Source of the DNA: Rhodospirillaceae bacterium | GTDB lineage: Bacteria > Pseudomonadota > Alphaproteobacteria > Rickettsiales > UBA3002 | Reading direction: 5' to 3' | DNA length: 6,757 nt | Assembly: GCA_947458525.1 (NCBI GenBank) | Contig: CANHAG010000074.1 | Span: 1-6,757, forward strand | Shown: in pieces, positions 1 to 5,586 of the stretch | Layout of the letters: every line of letters starts with the position of its first letter | Position numbering within the stretch: the stretch's first letter is position 1 | Program-made: the position numbers and the translations under genes | Notes under the pieces: model-generated | The model's input: only the letters and a program-made list of their open reading frames with translations | Told to the model about the DNA's origin: nothing | Database searches by the model: none

Positions 1-170
<170 letters not shown>

Positions 171-189
171 CTAACAGGTTTTTGCCGAA

Positions 190-217
190 ATAGTAAGGTG
201 ATTTGAGGGTTTGACAG
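190..217 (-). promoter_or_regulatory. possible obg promoter
   Basis: On the minus strand CTGTCA (217-212) and TACTAT (195-190) are separated by 16 bases. Each matches the sigma-70 consensus at 4 of 6 positions. The placement suits the start of obg at 161. The -35 overlaps the brnT -35 on the other strand. The match is weak, and obg could instead be read mainly from another start not recognised here. Confidence 0.25.
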
Positions 218-242
218 AGGCAATAAAAGTAGCTACTATAAT
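211..242 (+). promoter_or_regulatory. brnTA promoter
   Basis: A perfect -35 hexamer TTGACA (211-216) is followed after 17 bases by TACTAT (234-239), which matches 4 of 6 -10 positions including the key A2 and T6. An overlapping perfect TATAAT (237-242) sits at a less favourable 20-base spacing. Transcription would start at about 246-250, on top of the GTG proposed as the brnT start at 247. This argues that the upstream in-frame TTG at 211, which is part of the -35, is not the start codon. Confidence 0.6.
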
Positions 243-243
243 T
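222..243 (+). promoter_or_regulatory. candidate BrnA operator palindrome
   Basis: A perfect 10-base palindrome AGTAGCTACT (228-237) forms the core of a 22-base imperfect palindrome in which 9 of 11 half-site positions pair. It covers the spacer and -10 region of the brnT promoter. BrnA antitoxins are known to bind DNA and repress their own operon, so this is the obvious place for an operator. The palindrome is seen directly; its role is inferred. Confidence 0.45.
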
Positions 244-246
244 AAG

Positions 247-522
247 GTGAAACTCGAATATGATAATACAAAAAATATCCGAAATATATGCGAACGCGGT
301 ATCCCGTTCTCGGAGGCGGTACGATTCGATTTTGAAACCGCCGTGGAATGGGAAGACCGGCGCAGCAATTACGGCGAAACACGGATGATTGCCGTGGGGT
401 ATATCGGCAATCGGCTGCATGTGCTGTGTTACAAATCGATAAGCGCGAGCATGATTCGGGTCATCAGCCTGCGTAAGGCCAATGCACGGGAAAGGAAATG
501 GTATGAAACGCAAAACCCATAA
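247..522 (+). CDS. brnT: BrnT-family ribonuclease toxin (DUF497)
   Basis: This is the toxin of a type II toxin-antitoxin pair. Characterised BrnT is a ribonuclease with a RelE-like fold that blocks translation when free of BrnA. The 91-residue product has the family layout: an opening LEYDNTKNIRNICERGIPF (residues 3-21, compare the usual FEWDxxKxxxNxxKHGVxF), a central strand region MIAVGYIGNRLHVLCY (47-62), and the closing IRVISLRKANARERKWYE (70-87), the most conserved part of DUF497. The basic residues R71, R76, K77, R81 and R83 in that tail are the kind expected to serve RNA binding or cleavage. I chose GTG 247 because it gives the normal family amino terminus and because the promoter covers the earlier TTG. 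No clear Shine-Dalgarno sequence precedes it. The gene overlaps brnA by 20 bases and its sequence is more AT-rich than the flanking genes, which suggests acquisition. Confidence 0.88.
   Translation: MKLEYDNTKNIRNICERGIPFSEAVRFDFETAVEWEDRRSNYGETRMIAVGYIGNRLHVLCYKSISASMIRVISLRKANARERKWYETQNP
489..497 (+). promoter_or_regulatory. brnA ribosome-binding site
   Basis: The purine run GGAAAGGAA lies inside the 3' end of brnT, about 5 bases before the ATG at 503. It favours that ATG over the upstream in-frame ATG at 482, which would add seven residues and lacks such a site. A good site here, against none for brnT, would favour antitoxin over toxin synthesis. Confidence 0.6.
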
Positions 523-829
523 AGCAGATAAAGGTTATGGTGTGATTGAATATGAAGACGGCACCTATGTAGTGCTGGACGAAGATGATGTGCCAGAATT
601 AACCGAGGAATGGTTCAAAAAAGCGCGGCCAGTGCGCGCGCTTCACCCCGCGCTTGCGGAATATGCGAGGAAGCGCAAGGCCGGTCGCCCCAAACTCGAA
701 TATCCAAAAAAAGTGAAGAGTTTTAAGCTTTCGCAGGATTTGATCGAGGCAATCGTCACTTCGGGCAAGGGTTATAATACCCGCGTGGAAGCGGCGCTGC
801 GGGCGGCGGTGGAGGAGGGTCGGATTTAG
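503..829 (+). CDS. brnA: BrnA-family antitoxin (DUF4415)
   Basis: This is the antitoxin partner of brnT, which should bind and neutralise the toxin and repress the operon as a DNA-binding dimer. The 108-residue product has the DUF4415 signature: DVPELTEEWFKKARP (residues 29-43), a basic linker with GRPK (61-64), then a ribbon-helix-helix-like carboxyl end with the strand KVKSFKLS (70-77), a helix from about 78 to 87, the turn GKGYNT (88-93) and a final helix RVEAALRAAVEEG (94-106). The start at 503 has a good ribosome-binding site and overlaps the end of brnT by 20 bases, which fits translational coupling. The first 28 residues include an acidic stretch, EYEDGTYVVLDEDD, and are longer than in many short BrnA proteins. 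Gene order toxin then antitoxin is normal for this family. Confidence 0.87.
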   Translation: MKRKTHKADKGYGVIEYEDGTYVVLDEDDVPELTEEWFKKARPVRALHPALAEYARKRKAGRPKLEYPKKVKSFKLSQDLIEAIVTSGKGYNTRVEAALRAAVEEGRI

Positions 830-885
830 AATGATTCCCGGTTGATTGCCCGTATCGTTTAATTAGACACTGAAAAGGGGGACGT

Positions 886-1212
886 ATGGCTGGCAACGAA
901 CAGAGTGAACCGGTTAAAACCTGGCTGCGCCAGAGTGCGGAATTACGCACGCTTTTTGATCGCGGAGTGGAACAGCAGCTCGAGTCTGATCGGAAACTTG
1001 TCAGCGCGCGTTGGTCGCCTGATCAAAATAGATCGGACGAACTCGAGAGACAAAGTGAAACGATTCTGTCGGATTACGTTAATAATACAAAGCCAGCTAT
1101 CAGGAATCTTGCGTCCCAAATGGGTTTTAATAGTGATGCGATTTTCAATGCTATTAAGGAAGAATTTGAAAAAAAGCGCGCGGAAGCCGAACGGAGCTCA
1201 CGCGGCCGCTGA
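886..1212 (+). CDS. small hypothetical protein, third gene of the brnTA module
   Basis: I do not recognise this 108-residue protein. It is hydrophilic and apparently mostly helical, with no membrane segment, signal peptide or cysteine. Charged residues are frequent. The carboxyl end, KEEFEKKRAEAERSSRGR (about 91-108), looks like a charged helix ending in a basic tail. The gene is credible: the ribosome-binding run AAGGGGG at 875-881 sits 4 bases before the ATG, and the stop codon is followed closely by a strong terminator. It lies 56 bases after brnA on the same strand with no convincing promoter in between, so it may be co-transcribed with brnTA. Its base composition resembles brnTA more than the neighbouring chromosomal genes. 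Any role in the toxin-antitoxin system is a guess from position alone. Confidence 0.7.
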   Translation: MAGNEQSEPVKTWLRQSAELRTLFDRGVEQQLESDRKLVSARWSPDQNRSDELERQSETILSDYVNNTKPAIRNLASQMGFNSDAIFNAIKEEFEKKRAEAERSSRGR

Positions 1213-1221
1213 TAATGGCTC

Positions 1222-1254
1222 GCCCCCTGACGTACAACGGGGGCATTCTTTTTT
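1222..1254 (+). terminator. rho-independent terminator of the brnTA unit
   Basis: A six-pair stem, GCCCCC (1222-1227) with GGGGGC (1239-1244), has an 11-base loop and is followed by a T-rich run, ATTCTTTTTT (1245-1254). It starts 9 bases after the stop of the hypothetical gene. It works only for plus-strand transcription, since no T run follows on the other strand. Confidence 0.85.
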
Positions 1255-1278
1255 GCCTGCTGCTAGTGCTGGGTGGCG

Positions 1279-1290
1279 GATGCCGGCATC
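1279..1290. repeat. 12-base perfect palindrome
   Basis: GATGCCGGCATC is its own reverse complement. It lies in the short gap between the plus-strand terminator and the end of the response regulator gene. No T run follows on the minus strand, so it is not a standard terminator for that gene. It could be a weak hairpin, a protein-binding site or chance. Confidence 0.4.
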
Positions 1291-1306
1291 GGGAAACCTG
1301 CGACCC

Positions 1307-2353
1307 TCAATGCACCACATCTTTGGGTAGATGCAGGGTAACGGCGAGGTAGTTGCTGTTTTTGCTCAGGCTCAGATAGCCGCCATGGTGACGCGCGACC
1401 GCATCCGCATATAAGAGAGGCACCAGGCGCTCCGTAAGCAGCGGCAGGTAAGGCGCGAGATCCGCCTTCTCGTCAAACCGCACACGCGGCGCGCGGCTAT
1501 CGGTCAGCGGCAGGGGTGAATCGGCCACCGTAATACGCGCCTCGCGCCCGTCTTCTTCCAGTGCTACCCATTTTTTCTCGGGCTCTGCCACAATGCCTGA
1601 GGCAAGAAATTGCGAAAGCGCGCGGGAAAGGTGCCCGCCATCCGCCATGATGAAGCGTGCCTCGCAGATCGTATGTTCGGGTGCGACGTTAGCAAACACA
1701 TTCTCCACCGCCACAATGGATTTTTCAACCGGGCCGGTACGGTGCTGCAGGCGCAATGCGTCAAGCGCAGTGGTCAGCCCGCCTACCTGACGGGTGAGGA
1801 TCTGATCAATCGCCTCAAGATAGGAAGAAATCTCCTGCGACGCATTGCCCCGTGCAATCTTAGAGGCATAGCTGGTGATACGGGTCAGGTGCTTCATTGG
1901 CTGCAGCAATTCCTGAGTCAGGCCTTCGGCCATCAGCTCGTGGAAATGATGCTGCGCCTTGCCGATTGCTCGTTCGATTGTCTGCTGCCGTTCAATCCGC
2001 GCTTCTACCGCACTCACCAGCACATCAAGATCCACCGGCTTGGTGAGGAACACGTCGCAGCCATAACGATGCGCGCGCATCTGGTAGTCTTTGTCATTCT
2101 GGGCGGTGAGGAACATGAAGGGCAGGGATTTTCCCGTCCCATCTGCATGGCGCAGTGTGCTTAGCACATCGAAACCGGAAAGACCCGGCATTTTAATGTC
2201 GCACAGCACCAGATCGTAATGCTGCTGGTGAATCTGTTCGAGCGCTTCGGCGCCGCTGGCGGCTTCATCTACCTCAAAATCATGCAGCCGCAGGAAATCT
2301 GCGACATCCTCACGAAATGCCCGCTCATCCTCCACGCATAAAACCCGGTTCAT
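1307..2353 (-). CDS. response regulator with degenerate histidine-kinase-like output region
   Basis: The 348-residue protein starts with a complete receiver domain (about 1-120). It has the acidic pair E8 and D9, phospho-acceptor D52 in LCDIKMPG, T83 and K105 in LTKP, so it should accept phosphate from a partner. After a helical linker the segment TQELLQPMKHLTRITSYA (146-163) aligns by eye with the SHELRTPL box of histidine kinases, but the phospho-accepting His is Gln147. The rest resembles a worn ATP-binding domain. LSRALSQFLASGI (242-254) stands where the N box should be but lacks the Asn. DSPLP (278-282) replaces DxGxG. HHGGYLSLSKNSNYLAVTLHLP (322-343) matches the usual kinase end. The output is therefore probably protein interaction or dimer-based signalling, not DNA binding or kinase activity. 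The ATG at 2353 follows a GGGGGG run 4 bases upstream. It stands apart from the gene before it by 105 bases. No cognate kinase is in the window. Confidence 0.9.
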   Translation of the reverse strand: MNRVLCVEDERAFREDVADFLRLHDFEVDEAASGAEALEQIHQQHYDLVLCDIKMPGLSGFDVLSTLRHADGTGKSLPFMFLTAQNDKDYQMRAHRYGCDVFLTKPVDLDVLVSAVEARIERQQTIERAIGKAQHHFHELMAEGLTQELLQPMKHLTRITSYASKIARGNASQEISSYLEAIDQILTRQVGGLTTALDALRLQHRTGPVEKSIVAVENVFANVAPEHTICEARFIMADGGHLSRALSQFLASGIVAEPEKKWVALEEDGREARITVADSPLPLTDSRAPRVRFDEKADLAPYLPLLTERLVPLLYADAVARHHGGYLSLSKNSNYLAVTLHLPKDVVH

Positions 2354-2398
2354 AGACCCCCCGCTGGTGAAACATTACGGAGGAGCTTAGCATAAAAA

Positions 2399-2415
2399 GG
2401 TTAATTTACAACTAA
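2399..2415 (-). promoter_or_regulatory. CtrA-like binding sequence upstream of the response regulator
   Basis: Read on the minus strand the sequence is TTAG, seven bases, TTAACC. This differs at one position from the CtrA box TTAA-N7-TTAAC known from Caulobacter and other alphaproteobacteria. It lies about 45-60 bases before the ATG at 2353, a plausible promoter position. Nearby -10 candidates such as TATGCT (2394-2389) are weak. A 5-base inverted repeat, ACAAC/GTTGT (2408-2422), overlaps it. One-mismatch hits are expected about once by chance in a window of this size, so this is only a candidate. Confidence 0.3.
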
Positions 2416-2458
2416 AGGTTGTTATATTTTGGAATAACTCGCACGAGGCGCTAACGCG

Positions 2459-3025
2459 CTAAATATTGTGGCCTTTTTTTTCTTCTAGCTTGTCTGCAAG
2501 CTCAATCACCCGCCGCCGCGCATCGAAAGAGAAAATCGCACTCGTGGCCACCGCGGCTGCGGTAATCAGGCTCAGCCCGGCGGTCATTTTTGTGGGGAAG
2601 CCGGCAATCTTGAAACGTTGCCAGGTGCCAATGGTCAGCCCCCGCCACTCTCCCATTTCAATCCCACTCATCGCATGGATACGTTTGTTATATTTACTGG
2701 TAAAGTCGCGTTCGATCCTTTGCGATTCCTTGGCGAATAGTTTAAATGTTTTGGGGTTCTGCTCGGTGCCGTTGATTTTTCTGAACTCGGTTACGCGATC
2801 CTCGCGCAACTCAGGAATACTTTCCCAAGATTTGGTGTCTTCATAGAATTTGTTACGGATGGATTGCGCCGCACCTAAAAATCCCACTGCCAAGCCGGCA
2901 CCGATACCAAGCACCCACCCCATCCGACCTGAGGGCAGATGTTGCTTGGCAAGCGGCTCATCAGGCGGTGTATTCGCCGCTGCCGGCGTTTCTCTGGTGG
3001 CCTGCTGTTCCTTCGTCTTCTCCAT
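2459..3025 (-). CDS. hypothetical protein with two membrane segments
   Basis: I do not recognise this 188-residue protein. The first 34 residues are polar and rich in Pro, Ala, Glu and Lys, with no cleavable signal peptide. A glycine-rich hydrophobic stretch, GWVLGIGAGLAVGFLGAAQSI (36-56), looks like a first membrane helix. The region between (about 57-146) is highly charged and contains many Lys, Arg and Glu residues. A second hydrophobic stretch, MTAGLSLITAAAVATSAIFSF (147-167), is followed by a charged tail, RRRVIELADKLEEKKGHNI. With two crossings, both ends should lie on the same side. The Arg cluster after the second helix suggests both tails are cytoplasmic and the middle is periplasmic. 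The start at 3025 has only a weak AAAAG ahead of it. The gene is upstream of the response regulator on the same strand, but a 105-base gap makes an operon uncertain. Coding use looks consistent with neighbouring genes. Confidence 0.72.
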   Translation of the reverse strand: MEKTKEQQATRETPAAANTPPDEPLAKQHLPSGRMGWVLGIGAGLAVGFLGAAQSIRNKFYEDTKSWESIPELREDRVTEFRKINGTEQNPKTFKLFAKESQRIERDFTSKYNKRIHAMSGIEMGEWRGLTIGTWQRFKIAGFPTKMTAGLSLITAAAVATSAIFSFDARRRVIELADKLEEKKGHNI

Positions 3026-3062
3026 CTTTTGAGAGTATCAGGCCTATGTGACAGTTTGATGA

Positions 3063-3079
3063 CGAAACCAGAAGTTTCG
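3063..3079. repeat. inverted repeat in a divergent intergenic region
   Basis: CGAAAC (3063-3068) and GTTTCG (3074-3079) form a six-base inverted repeat around a 5-base centre. It lies between the divergent membrane-protein and epimerase genes and could be an operator for either. I see no convincing sigma-70 promoter for either gene in the 109-base gap. Confidence 0.35.
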
Positions 3080-3134
3080 GCATTATTTCTACGCCCCTTG
3101 CGGTGGTGAAAGGAAGGCGGTAGGTTCACGCCCC

Positions 3135-4160
3135 ATGACAACCACACAACCATCTGATTTTTCCCTCCTTCGCACCCGCCAGAGGCGCTGGCTTATCACC
3201 GGGGTGGCCGGATTTATCGGGTCACACGTGCTGGAGGGGTTGCTGAAAGCTGGCCAGTGTGTCACGGGGCTGGATGATTTTTCCACTGGTCAGGAGAGCA
3301 ATCTCCACCGGGTGCGGCAGCAGGTGGGCGAAGAGGCCTGGCAGAATTTTCACCTGCTACGGGGCGATATTCGTATGCCCGGTGATTGCCGTACTGCCTG
3401 CGAGGATGCGGAGATTCTTCTGCATCACGCCGCACTGGTCAGTGTGCCGCTCTCGATCGAGAAACCGGCGCTGACCCATGCCATAAATGTGGAAGGGTTC
3501 CGCACCCTGCTGGATGCCTGCCGCAATGCCGGGGTGAGGCGGGTGGTATATGCTTCCTCGAGCGCAGTGTATGGTGATAATCCCACCTTGCCCTTAAGCG
3601 AAGCAATGACACCGCGACCACAATCTCCCTATGCTGAGAGCAAGCTCACCAATGAGCGCGATGCGCTGGAGTTTGGCCTCACCCATTCCATTCCCACCAT
3701 CGGCCTGCGCTATTTTAATGTATATGGCCCGGGGCAGAATCCGCAAAGCGCCTATGCGTCGGTGATGACTGCCTGGGTGAAGGCCATGCGCGCAGGCAAG
3801 GCGGCGGTAATCTATGGTGATGGTCACACCACGCGGGATTTCTGCGCCGTGGCAGATGTGGTGGCAGCCAATCTGCTGGCAGCGCTCACCGCGAATCCAC
3901 TGGCGCTGAACCGCGTTTATAATATCGGCACTGGCCTTGCGACCTCGCTTCTCACCTTGCACCAGGCCTTGCAGGAAGTGCTCGGGCTGGAGCCTACCCC
4001 ACCGCACCATGCCCCGCCGCGCGCAGGGGACATTCGCCATTCAGTGGCCGATATTACTGCGGCACGTGCATTGCTTGGCTACGCTCCCTCTCTCGCCCTG
4101 CGCGCAGGGATCGAGCATATGCTCGGAACAGAATCCTACGATTTTATCCATCAGGAATGA
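3135..4160 (+). CDS. wbpP: UDP-N-acetylglucosamine 4-epimerase, WbpP/TviC type
   Basis: This is a short-chain dehydrogenase/reductase-type nucleotide-sugar epimerase that should interconvert UDP-GlcNAc and UDP-GalNAc (or their uronic acids) for surface polysaccharide synthesis in the cytoplasm. The 341-residue length is normal. The NAD-binding motif is TGVAGFIG (22-29, glycines 23, 26 and 29), with the acidic D47 after strand two and GDIR at 77-80. The catalytic set is Ser in SSS (141-143), Tyr166 and Lys170 (YAESK). The similarity to WbpP of Pseudomonas runs from the amino-terminal extension before WLITGVAGFIGS, through LRYFNVYGPGQNP, to GDIRHSVADITAARALLGYAP near the end. The exact sugar cannot be fixed by eye, so the symbol indicates the family. 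The start at 3135 gives the usual 18-residue extension. The ribosome-binding site is weak (AGG 10 bases upstream; a better AAGGAAGG is too far). The photolyase gene follows after 4 bases. Confidence 0.88.
   Translation: MTTTQPSDFSLLRTRQRRWLITGVAGFIGSHVLEGLLKAGQCVTGLDDFSTGQESNLHRVRQQVGEEAWQNFHLLRGDIRMPGDCRTACEDAEILLHHAALVSVPLSIEKPALTHAINVEGFRTLLDACRNAGVRRVVYASSSAVYGDNPTLPLSEAMTPRPQSPYAESKLTNERDALEFGLTHSIPTIGLRYFNVYGPGQNPQSAYASVMTAWVKAMRAGKAAVIYGDGHTTRDFCAVADVVAANLLAALTANPLALNRVYNIGTGLATSLLTLHQALQEVLGLEPTPPHHAPPRAGDIRHSVADITAARALLGYAPSLALRAGIEHMLGTESYDFIHQE
4153..4156 (+). promoter_or_regulatory. photolyase ribosome-binding site
   Basis: AGGA lies at the very end of the epimerase gene, 8 bases before the ATG at 4165. 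It selects that ATG as the photolyase start. The frame is open for another 76 codons upstream, but those codons overlap the epimerase and do not resemble photolyase. Confidence 0.6.
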
Positions 4161-4164
4161 GCTT

Positions 4165-5580
4165 ATGACCTCCAATGTGACGCCGCTTGTTATTCACTGG
4201 TTCCGGCAGGATTTGCGGTTGGGCGATAACCCCGCCCTCACCCACGCCGCGGCCAAGGGGCAGGTGCTGCCTATTTATATTCTGGATGATGAAAATGCAG
4301 GCGCACACGCCATGGGCGGTGCCAGCCGCTGGTGGCTGCATCACTCTCTAGACTCCCTTAACCAGTCACTTGGTGGCACACTCAACTGCTACCGCGGCAA
4401 GGCAGACGTGATTCTGCCCGAGCTGGTCAAGCGCCACCATGCACAGGCCGTCTATTGGAATCGCTGTTATGAACCCTGGCGTATGCAGCGCGATGCACGC
4501 ATCAAAGAGCGGCTGCAGCAGGAAGGTATTATCGCCGAAAGTTTCAACGGCTCGCTGCTGTGGGAACCGTGGGAGATTCGTAAAGATGACGGCACGCCCT
4601 ACCGTGTCTTCACGCCTTTTTACCGTAAAGGCTGCCTGAATGCGCCAGCGCCGCGCCAGCCTCTGCCGGCGCCGCACCAGATGCATCCGGTGAAAGATGA
4701 GGCGGCGCTTGCGCTGGCGGCGCTGGAATTACTTCCGCGCATCCGCTGGGACAGGCAGCTTGAACCACACTGGACTATCGGCGAAGCTGCGGCGGAAGCG
4801 CGCCTGCAGGCATTTTTTCAAGAAGGGCTGGCGCAGTATAAAGAGGGGCGGAATTTCCCCGCAAAACCCTATGTCTCACGCCTGTCGCCCTATCTGCATT
4901 TTGGTGAGATATCCCCCCACCGGCTCTGGCATGCCGTGCGCGCCCGGGGGGATGATAAACACATCGATCATTTTTTAAGCGAGCTGGGCTGGCGCGAATT
5001 CTCGCACCATCTGCTGTATCAGTTTCCTGAGCTGCCGCAAAAAAATCTTCAGGCGAAATTTGACCGTTTCCCCTGGCGGGAAGATGCCGAGGCACTTGCA
5101 CGCTGGCAGCGTGGGCAGACGGGCTACCCGATTGTGGATGCAGGCATGCGCGAGCTGTGGCAAACGGGCTATATGCATAACCGCGTGCGTATGATTGTCG
5201 GATCGTTTCTGGTAAAAAACCTGCGCCTTGACTGGCGGCATGGCGAGCGCTGGTTCTGGGATTGTCTGGTGGATGCAGATCTCGCCAATAACAGCGCCAG
5301 CTGGCAGTGGGTAGCGGGCTCGGGTGCGGATGCAGCGCCGTATTTCCGGATTTTTAATCCGGTAACGCAAGGACAGAAATTTGATATGGCGGGCGATTAT
5401 ACCCGGCGCTTCGTGCCGGAACTCGCGCGTCTGCCGGATCGCTATCTCTTCTGCCCCGAAGAGGCGCCTAAGGATGTGTTACAGAATGCAGGCGTGGTGC
5501 TCGGAAAAACCTATCCCGCGCCGATGGTGGATCTTGCCACCTCGCGCGCCGAAGCGCTTCACGCATTCGCGACGCTTTAG
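4165..5580 (+). CDS. phrB: deoxyribodipyrimidine (CPD) photolyase
   Basis: This FAD enzyme uses blue or near-UV light to split cyclobutane pyrimidine dimers in DNA. The 471-residue length equals that of E. coli PhrB. The amino-terminal antenna domain opens VIHWFRQDLRLGDNPAL. The FAD domain has GRNFPAKPYVSRLSPYLHFGEISP, LGWREFSHH with E273 and W276 (compare E. coli E274 and W277 at the lesion), and TGYPIVDAGMRELWQTGYMHNRVRM. The electron-transfer tryptophans are all present: W304, W357 and W380, matching E. coli W306, W359 and W382. N376 matches N378, beside the flavin. These residues argue for active repair and against a cryptochrome. GGASRWWLHHSL, WNRCYEPW and GERWFWDCLVDADL resemble class III (Agrobacterium PhrA-like) enzymes, so it may be class III and not classical class I. 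It is probably co-transcribed with the epimerase. Its end faces the DUF4167 gene, 6 bases away. Confidence 0.95.
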   Translation: MTSNVTPLVIHWFRQDLRLGDNPALTHAAAKGQVLPIYILDDENAGAHAMGGASRWWLHHSLDSLNQSLGGTLNCYRGKADVILPELVKRHHAQAVYWNRCYEPWRMQRDARIKERLQQEGIIAESFNGSLLWEPWEIRKDDGTPYRVFTPFYRKGCLNAPAPRQPLPAPHQMHPVKDEAALALAALELLPRIRWDRQLEPHWTIGEAAAEARLQAFFQEGLAQYKEGRNFPAKPYVSRLSPYLHFGEISPHRLWHAVRARGDDKHIDHFLSELGWREFSHHLLYQFPELPQKNLQAKFDRFPWREDAEALARWQRGQTGYPIVDAGMRELWQTGYMHNRVRMIVGSFLVKNLRLDWRHGERWFWDCLVDADLANNSASWQWVAGSGADAAPYFRIFNPVTQGQKFDMAGDYTRRFVPELARLPDRYLFCPEEAPKDVLQNAGVVLGKTYPAPMVDLATSRAEALHAFATL

Positions 5581-5586
5581 CGGCAG

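Noticed and set aside
829..837. GAATGATTC palindrome at the end of brnA
   Set aside because: It is short, has an odd centre, and no partner site or promoter was found; chance is the simplest explanation.
1610..2164. Long plus-strand open frame of 184 codons
   Set aside because: It is antisense to the response regulator, whose receiver motifs are clear; the frame has no recognisable domain and follows from GC-rich coding on the other strand.
2441..2459. Short hairpins after the membrane-protein stop (GCGC/GCGC and CTCG/CGAG on the minus strand)
   Set aside because: The stems are only 4 bases and no T run follows, so I do not call a terminator.
3937..4164. 76-codon upstream extension of the photolyase frame
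   Set aside because: It overlaps the epimerase gene in another frame, does not resemble photolyase, and the ATG at 4165 has its own ribosome-binding site and the family start.
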